Origin: Nematopogon swammerdamellus
Lineage: Eukaryota; Arthropoda; Insecta; Lepidoptera; Adelidae
Reading direction: 5' to 3'
Assembly: GCA_946902875.1 (NCBI GenBank)
Contig: OX336340.1
Location: forward strand, 15,949,566 to 16,013,565
DNA: 64,000 nucleotides
Shown in pieces: positions 57,640-64,000 of the stretch (position 1 is the first letter of the stretch; the number at the start of each line of letters is the position of its first letter). The position numbers and the translations under genes were made by a program. The notes beneath the pieces are model-generated. The model was not told the DNA's origin and did no database searches. It saw only the letters and a program-made list of their open reading frames with translations.

Positions 57640-58150
57640 TATTAAAGGCGTCGGGGGACCGAGTTAATTTTTTTTCTTAGCGGTCCCCCGACGCTTTTAT
57701 TAACTAAGCGGAAATTATTTTTTTATTTTTTAAGGGTTGTTGTGTCGGGCTTTTTTTAAAATTTGTAATTGAACTTTTATTTCAAGCTTTTTAAGAGACG
57801 TAAATCGAACTTGTAATAATTTTGTTAGGCTAGGTTAGGTTACAAGTGTTCTCCTCTAGTCCAGTCCACATAAAAAAAAGTATATAAATTTTTGTAATAA
57901 ATGTTCATTTACAGCAGAGATACCTTCACAATTAAGCAATAGTGTCGATGATCTTCGAATCGGCTGACTTGATATTCATCAAACTTAAATACGAACGATC
58001 CTGGGTAAACCAGATTTTTAATAAAAAAAACGCATCCAAATCGGCCCATCCGTTTGGGAGGTATGATGACACAAACAGACATACAGATACACAGACCGAC
58101 GGAGGCGTCAAACTTAATAACACCTCTCCTTTTGCGGTGGCGCGGTTAAA
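57640..58150 (-). repeat. CCCGACA-family repeat with fold-back end and later insertions
   Basis: Left end folds back: GGCGTCGGGGGACCG with CGGTCCCCCGACGC about 25 bp on. The body has GCATCCAAATCGGCCCATCC then GTTTGGGAGGTATGATG. The middle contains a SINE-tail fragment and a TTAGGCTAGGTTAGGTTA stretch. Confidence 0.6.
57851..57882 (+). mobile_element. Tiny tRNA-SINE tail fragment
   Basis: GTTCTCCTCTAGTCCAGT is joined directly to CCACATAAAAAAAA: two tail blocks with the sequence between them deleted. It lies within the fold-back repeat at 57640-58150. Confidence 0.45.
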
Positions 58151-60201
58151 ATATGATAGTGAATGAAATATTTCCGCGCTGTTTCCTTTTGGGACGTAAA
58201 TAGGAGGCAACGATGTATAAAGAAATAATTAACAAGAGAAATGCGGTATGATGTATGGGCAATGTAATAATACTCAGGGAATATAAATACGAGTAAGTAC
58301 AATTAAAATGTATGAGTAATCTTCAGGGTTGTTATAGAAAAATTTTATAAAACTAAATTATTTTATAAAAAAAAACAAAGGAAATATAATGTTGCCAATG
58401 TTTTTTATGACCAGCCAGGAATAGGTTAACCAAAAACCTGGACTTTACTCTATAATAAATACTGACACAATAATATTATGTATCAATGGCACATGTTGAA
58501 TTGTACCTATAAATAAATAAAGGAAAAATTAATACCGAGTAAGTCCCACGCATAAACTTAATTATTACGGTCAAACATTCAATTCGCTCTGGCAACACGG
58601 ACGAATGAAACCTCTATCAATGCGACGCTCCATCGAAATTCAGAACCTGTGTTGCCAGCTCCGTGATTCCAATCAATGGCCCTCATCGCCACAGTAAATT
58701 TCAGCATTTTACTCGGATCTCGCTCGACAGACTCACACTCAGCATTACTTTTCACGCGGGTGGCTTTCATGAGAATTGAGGATAAAATTATTACCCCTCT
58801 ACTTGCTTACGAGCATGAGTAAGTATCTATGACGACGTTCTGGATTGGGGCTTAAACGCAATTATCTTGATAACATATAGCGATCCCGTTGTTGTTCATT
58901 CGACCAAATTTTTTTACCCGACTACTGACACGAAGAAGAAGTTATAATTTTATTGATATTGATGTTAATAATTCACTCTCTGACATCCCATTAATTGCGC
59001 AGCTTAGACTGGGCAAAGAGCTTCTTAGCCCAATTTAAGCAAGAGACTTCATTTTGTTGTGGCAAGGGATAGACCACATAACCTAATGTATGCGGTATTA
59101 CCTTAGTTAGTTTGAGGAACACCTAATCAGCTTAAGCGATTCGCTTAGGTAGAGTTGACAAAGTATTATATACGTAAGGACCAACTTGACAAAGTTCGAA
59201 CTAAGTCCTTGGCGGAATATAGGCAGGCGCCTATTAAGTAATTGGAATGTACAAATCCTACCATACCTGGTAAACTACGGATCCGATCTTTTGGATAAAT
59301 GCATGTAGAGTTAAATCTCATCTTACTAAGTACACAATTTCGTACTAAAACCTAATAATTTATAATTTTAATTAATTAGTAAATAATAAATAACTGACAT
59401 AAACGTGGAGTAAGATTTTTCACATTTCAGTCAGATTTTTATTTTCAGACTATGCAATAGCTGAAATAATTATGAAACAATGAAAACATGAAACAAACAA
59501 AAGTAAGAAACTGCATTCCACCGCCGGCCGGGTCCATCCACGCCAGCAGCGTCTCGTACCTCAAATAAATGAATCCATTATTTTTCCCCATATTGCAGAA
59601 CATTTTCCTCACGCCCCAAATATTACACTCCCATACATCACATCCTGTACACGAGGGGTAGACAGTGAGGGCGAATCTCGGAGCGTTTTTTATGATCTAT
59701 TGTGGTGATATTTATCGGTGGTTAACGGGAGACGGTTATGGTTATAGCTTCATGGTTTATGTTTTCATTCGGCGAATAAACTTCTCTCTATGACTTGTGG
59801 CGCGCGTTATTGAAAAACTTTTTCACCATTAAACGGCTCGTGGACAAAACGGCTTTTATATTTCGCCGAGAGGTTAGACGGTGTGAAATTAGTGTGAAAG
59901 CGTCGCATCAGTCAAATATTGAGATATTTTAAATGGACAGGGATTGCGTAGTTGTTCACTTAGCTAACTTCAGAATAGGTATTTATGTAATGTGTTGTAC
60001 CGGTAGGTATTCTGCATTTATATTAATTACCTTTTAAATAATGAACATATTATCCGGTTGTCTATTTACAAGTATTATAAGAGTATGTCTCAATGCTTAG
60101 TTGAGTGTAGTGAAACTAAAACTGCATGTTAAAAGCATGCAATCAAGATTTCTTTCTTGACAGCTCGGAACAATTATATACTTCAGGCTGACAGTCCTTG
60201 C
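58151..60201. other. Gene-free stretch
   Basis: No repeat or coding signal found before the hairpin at 60202. Confidence 0.4.
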
Positions 60202-60248
60202 GATATCGGAGTAAGCCGGCCTTAGCTGGGCCGGCTTACTCCGATATC
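60202..60248. repeat. Perfect 20-bp hairpin with 7-nt loop
   Basis: GATATCGGAGTAAGCCGGCC pairs fully with GGCCGGCTTACTCCGATATC around TTAGCTG. No flanking duplication was seen, so whether it is a mobile element or an RNA structure is open. Confidence 0.85.
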
Positions 60249-61243
60249 ACACTCGGCTGGCTACAGCATGTGTAAAATCAATCTCCTGCAAGTATGTACT
60301 AAGTAGGTTATGCAATATATACGGATACGGTGCACGTACGTGTTACGTCATTCGTATATTAAAACTATATTTGATACCGTGTGAACTACTAATAGGGTGA
60401 ACAAGGTACAAATGCAGGTTTCTCACCGATATGAATTTCATCTTCTAAATTTAGTTTCTAGGGAGATGGGGAAGGAGGGATTGCCCAGTTTGTGGAATAG
60501 CTAACTTCAGAGTAGCAGAATTTCTTGGTGTCTCTATAGCCAAAGGTTGTAGAATATTTATATCAGATAGAAAGGTGTTGTACAGAATTTTTTATGGAGC
60601 TTTGCCAGGTGTTTTAAGATTACTTATATGGAGGTAACTTTGTGTAAACACCTCGTTAGTATAACTTTGAATTAGGTGCGTTGTAAGACTTGTTGAAAAT
60701 ATCCTACCATGTTGGGATACTCTGCTCACAGAATTATTTTCTTGCCCGATACAAGGTTGAAGAAATCTATGTACCCTATACGCTGTATTTTGAATTTGAA
60801 ACGAGATCAGACAGAACTGAAATTAATTGAACTGGATAACTGAAAAAGTCAAGCGCCTGTCATTGACTTATATTTTACTAACGTGAGGACATGCCCGCCG
60901 ATACTAACTCAACAAATTTCCTCACTAAATTGCTGGTCAAACCATAGCAGAACGTCTAAAAATGACCAAAATACAATTTAGAAACTGAATATCGCCTTCT
61001 ATAATTACATTACGTTATATTTCGATTACCTATTTTTATTTGGCGAATTAGTGAATTTGAGACTAGTTTGAATGAAACATTTCATAAGTCAAGGCTCTTG
61101 GATCACACTAAGATAGTATTTTAGTCGAGTGACAAATAATTTAATAACTAATTATATATGGACAGAATATTTAATCGAGCAGCTTAACTAGTAATATATA
61201 TTCGGTGGCTTAACTAAGATGGGCATGCGCTCAAAAAGTTCAA

Positions 61244-61546
61244 GTGCGTAGTATCCGTAACCGACGAGCATGTATGAAGAACATTATGAGAGTGGAAAAG
61301 GCGACAGAAGTGTGTCAGGATCCATTGGAGAACAGGTGCGACGACACCCTGGCGACCCCTACAAGGAAGCCATACGATCTTCTAATCCTGATGTCCTCTG
61401 ACCCCGCTTTCTTATTTCTCTTCATTTTGAAGTGCTTCAAGTTATTCTGGGGCACCAGCTCGAATATAGTGTGGAGCCCCAGCAGAGCCAGAAGTGTCTG
61501 CTCATCAAGAACACAAATGAAGGAATATAGAAGCTATGTATGTTAA
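61244..61546 (+). other. Open stretch upstream of the Grip exons, perhaps a retroelement remnant
   Basis: 100 codons starting from a GTG; contains NRRACMKNIMRVEKATEVC, which has the feel of a LINE C-terminus, then a likely frameshift. It has no PDZ features and no proper splice signals toward 61685, so it is not the missing PDZ1 exon. Confidence 0.25.
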
Positions 61547-61684
61547 GATAAAGTTTATTGGTTTAGTAACTAATTCCTCATTCATATAAATCACGAACAC
61601 CGTCTATACGAGACTCATTTTTATTTTACTAAACTCTCATTCTGTATTTAAAACTCGTATATATTTTTCTCTTTTTCCTTCCAG

Positions 61685-61894
61685 GTCGTTCGGAGCCCGG
61701 TGTGGTGCCCTCTATCGTCGGGTTCGCAAAGGACTCCGTAGCTCTGGAATCCGACCGCTTCGCTCCCGGGGACAGGATATGCAGCATCAACGGTATCTCC
61801 ACCGCGCGGCTCACCAACGACGAAGTCCTGAGACTACTGGACAATGTCGAGGAGAGAGCAAGCCTGGAAGTGGAGTACTATATGCCTAATTATG
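61685..61894 (+). CDS. Grip: Grip-like PDZ scaffold, exon encoding second half of PDZ1
   Basis: An internal exon of a glutamate receptor-interacting protein (GRIP) homologue, a cytoplasmic scaffold whose PDZ domains bind C-terminal tails of membrane receptors. It starts after a pyrimidine-rich acceptor ending CCAG and stops at a GGTGAG donor. The first 2 nt complete a codon, 69 codons follow, and 1 nt is left over. The translation has the PDZ signature GDRICSINGIS followed by a helix (NDEVLRLLDNVEE) and the strand SLEVEY, which fits PDZ1 from strand C to strand F; human GRIP1/2 have the same order ending in LEVEYELP. The LGLT-type ligand loop of PDZ1 must lie in an upstream exon that I could not find. 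GC content is clearly higher than in the flanks. The family call is strong; the exact ends rest on splice consensus and phase. Confidence 0.87.
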
Positions 61895-62214
61895 GTGAGG
61901 ATTTTTTCATGTTAAATGTCAAACCTGACTCAGATTCATGGAAAGATAAAACCAAAGAAAAGCATTGCCATAGCACCTAGATCCAACAGGAGCACGGTAC
62001 AATAGGCTGGCGTCACTGGTATTATTGGTAATCTAGCAACCATGTCGTGTGGAACTGTCTTCCAGCGAGTGTGTTTCCCGAATCCGTTAACCTGAGTACG
62101 TTGAAATATCGTATTAACAGGCTAGACAGCCTAGCAACAGTGCTCAAATCTGCGTGCAATGCTCCTCACTGAGAGTGGTTTCCGCAAGAAGAGGTGATCT
62201 GTTGACTGCACCAT

Positions 62215-62366
62215 GTGTTTTCCGTCCAGTTCAGTGTAGTCGGCACGACCGAAGGGAAGCATTGACATGGCACCGTAGGTGATACCATAGTTCACCAAGG
62301 TGTTATGGGATGACATCACGGATGTAGTAGGTGATGTAGCCAAAATTGTCAGTTTCCATAAAAAAA
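62215..62366 (+). mobile_element. Chimeric-head SINE, 3' fragment inside a Grip intron
   Basis: Sense to the gene, between the first two Grip exons: GTTTTCCGTCCAGTTCAGTG, GGCACGACCGAAGGGAAGCA, then TGTAGTAGGTGATGTAGCC and the A-rich tail. A 5'-truncated insertion. Confidence 0.65.
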
Positions 62367-62786
62367 CGATAGGTCCTAAGGCACAGCCACGGACCCACGT
62401 TGGTTAGTGAATAAAAAAATTCTATAAAAAAATAGTGCCGAGATTTTATTGCGAAAAGTGATGAAAATCCTAAAGACCTCAAATTTTCATCAATGCTGGA
62501 GGGATTTAACCACTACACTATATCACCTTCAATACATAATGGAACGAACGAACCAAGATGTAAATAAAAATAATTACAAGAATAAAAAAGAAAATAATCG
62601 TTGTAGCTATATCAAAGTGGATTACTTACCTGTGTAATATACGTAGGTATTGTAAATGATCAACTGAATAAAAGATGTAAGAGTATCAGTAAGTAAAGTA
62701 CTATTACTTCCAATATTGGCTGCCCGCCCAAGAGAGATCCAATGAGTTGTTTGTCTCCAATACCTGACTCGTCCATATTTGTTCAG

Positions 62787-63025
62787 CCTCACAGAACTCG
62801 CTGTACATCACGACGAAGCTCGCCGAGGTGCCCGTGGAGAAGGTCAACGGTTCCCTCGGCATCACCATCCGCGGCGGTCTGCCCGAGAACCCTCAAGCCG
62901 ACCTGCTGGTGAACAGCCGCGCGGTGGACGCGCAACCCCTGGTGGTGACCCACGTGAGGCCGGGCGGAGCCGCCTACAACACCTCCAGGATCAAGCCCGG
63001 CGACAGGCTCCTGAAGGTTGATCAC
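62787..63025 (+). CDS. Grip: Grip-like PDZ scaffold, exon encoding inter-PDZ linker and first part of PDZ2
   Basis: Second Grip exon in the window. The acceptor is TTTGTTCAG and the donor is CACGTAAGG. The first 2 nt join the last base of the previous exon to give an Ala codon, and the exon ends on a whole codon. The protein runs from a short linker (SQNSLYITTKLAEV) into PDZ2 with the carboxylate-binding loop GSLGITIRGG and the later strand VVTHVRPGGAAY and IKPGDRLLKVD. This matches GRIP PDZ2, where a VRPGGPA motif precedes KPGDRLLSVDG. An alternative AG 8 nt downstream (exon start 62795) would break the phase with the previous exon, which is why 62787 was chosen. The 892-bp intron before it carries a SINE fragment (62215-62366). 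Confidence 0.88.
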
Positions 63026-63293
63026 GTAAGGCGCTGTTTATGTTCATGTTCAGGTTTATGTTGTGTGCAAAGAATGGGAACAATTTTTCAACATGTAAAC
63101 CATAATTTTTATTAAATAAAATAAAAATTTACATAACTATATAAACACTTTCACTAGGACTGGGGATAGAGCGGAGTGTTCTGAGGACACTCGCCGCATT
63201 CCAACGCTTTATCGCAATATTTGCAGAATATTAATTTAAACAACTACCTAAACTAAACTTAATTAAAATACAACAAATTTATTTTAACTAAGT

Positions 63294-63316
63294 CTAACCT
63301 AACCTAACCTAACCTA
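63294..63316. repeat. Telomere-type (CCTAA)n run in a Grip intron
   Basis: CTAACCTAACCTAACCTAAC and CT: four units of the insect telomeric repeat, read on the C-rich strand, between the second and third Grip exons. Confidence 0.85.
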
Positions 63317-63624
63317 TACATAAAACTAATAAAAACTAAAATACATAGCTACAAACATGGACGACCTAGCGCTAGGTTGACTATGGCAACAAATAAGAAT
63401 ACCCATTGTCCCACTGAATGATCAAACTGATCGTCTGAGATAGCTGTAGGCACGTTGGTGCCCAGACGTCTCGATCTCGCTTCCCAAAGACCTTGACCAG
63501 ACTTTTCGCATCTCGGCTCCACACCCCACGGTTCATGTTTATCTTCAGGTAGTTCATGTTCGTTCATGTCCACCTTAATGTTCATGTTTATGTTTGTTTC
63601 TATGTTTATACTCTTTATTCGCAG

Positions 63625-63917
63625 ATATCACTGACGAACAAAACGCTGTCTGAAGTCCACCAGATCCTTCAGAACTGTCCCCAGGTGACGAGCCTCACCA
63701 TCGAGTACGATGTCTCGATCATGGAGTCAGTCAAACTCGCGACTGGACCGCTTCTCATAGAGATCGAAAGGCCCTGCAATGAGGACCTGGGTCTATTCCT
63801 TACGAATCAAAGGTACTCCGAAGACTGCTACAGCTCGGGATCGGAAACCTATCAGAGAGTCGGTGGTTGCAATGGCGTCTTCATTGACAGCATACTCCCG
63901 GCGAGTATTAGTGACAG
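63625..63917 (+). CDS. Grip: Grip-like PDZ scaffold, exon encoding end of PDZ2 and start of PDZ3
   Basis: Third Grip exon. The acceptor is TTTATTCGCAG and the likely donor is GACAG/GTTAGG. It begins in phase 0 and leaves 2 nt at the end, so the reading frame continues beyond the window. It finishes PDZ2 (helix SEVHQILQNC, strand SLTIEYDVSIMES), crosses a short linker (ATGPLLIEIERP) and enters PDZ3 (EDLGLFLTN as the ligand loop, then FIDSILPASISDR). Human GRIP PDZ2-PDZ3 has the same order: IEYDVS, a GPLLVE linker, then a KI.SASIADR segment. The insertion between LTNQRY and GVFIDS is Ser/Tyr-rich, which is longer than a plain PDZ loop. The remaining PDZ domains are outside the window. Confidence 0.87.
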
Positions 63918-64000
63918 GTTAGGTTTTACTTATTCTTAAATTTATTTGTTTTAAGATCAGAACATGCTCACGGTTCAATAGTAAATATATGGTTCCAATA

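Noticed and set aside
60202..60248. Rho-independent terminator
   Set aside because: Eukaryotic DNA, no T-run after the stem.
61244..61546. Missing exon for the first half of Grip PDZ1
   Set aside because: No LGLT-type loop, wrong composition and no matching splice sites.
63349..63585. 78-codon minus-strand frame in the last Grip intron
   Set aside because: Antisense to a GTTCATGTT-rich intron stretch, non-repetitive but unrecognised, and no supporting splice signals.

Overview
The window reads as nuclear DNA of a moth or butterfly (Lepidoptera). The evidence is an AT-rich background, GT/AG-split exons, and a dense load of repeats typical of this order: tRNA-headed SINEs, RTE-type LINE tails, hAT, Mutator-like and mariner-like remnants, and a TTAGG-type (CCTAA) run. 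No operons, Shine-Dalgarno sites, CRISPR arrays or intact long ORFs are present. Apart from a few exons, the sequence is intronic or intergenic and full of transposable elements.

The only gene supported strongly is at the right end on the + strand: three consecutive exons (61685-61894, 62787-63025, 63625-63917) of a Grip-like multi-PDZ scaffold protein. They run from the second half of PDZ1 through PDZ2 into PDZ3, have good splice sites and matching phases, and continue past the window edge. A GC/CpG-rich block at about 9780-10480 ends in a short coding exon (10339-10477) with a consensus GTGAGT donor. Its phase would fit the Grip exons, so it may be a distant 5' exon of the same gene, but no exon for the first half of PDZ1 was found. 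A second GC-rich block near 50.8 kb leads into a short exon (50844-50923) that starts like a THAP zinc finger.

The rest is mobile-element history. From left to right: a nested, oppositely oriented pair of 'AGGGTTCCG' repeats (1.7-2.5 kb); a 282-bp hAT MITE (6.0 kb); a 388-bp fold-back MITE (7.5 kb); tRNA-headed SINEs (8.1, 16.5, 17.0, 28.7, 39.7 kb); a 50-bp hAT-like micro-element with a perfect 8-bp target duplication (12.4 kb); a second SINE family whose head joins a tRNA-like A box to a 5S-rRNA-like segment (best copies 15.7, 19.0, 36.4 kb); a decayed ZBED5-like hAT transposon with both ends and target duplication (24.6-26.1 kb); a Mutator-like element with a 9-bp target duplication (31.4-32.3 kb); a CACTG-ended MITE inserted in a SINE (36.5 kb); a (CTGA)n microsatellite grown from a LINE tail (37.6 kb); an inverted pair of about 68-bp tandem arrays around a decayed nuclease-like retroelement fragment (47.3-48.8 kb); an exact 100-bp-period satellite (51.6-52.1 kb); and a 1.4-kb terminal-inverted-repeat element (55.4-56.9 kb).

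The observations most worth checking are the chimeric tRNA/5S SINE head, the central domain shared by the two SINE families, the 50-bp hAT-like element, and the inverted tandem-array element near 48 kb. All assignments come from reading the sequence only; no database search was run.
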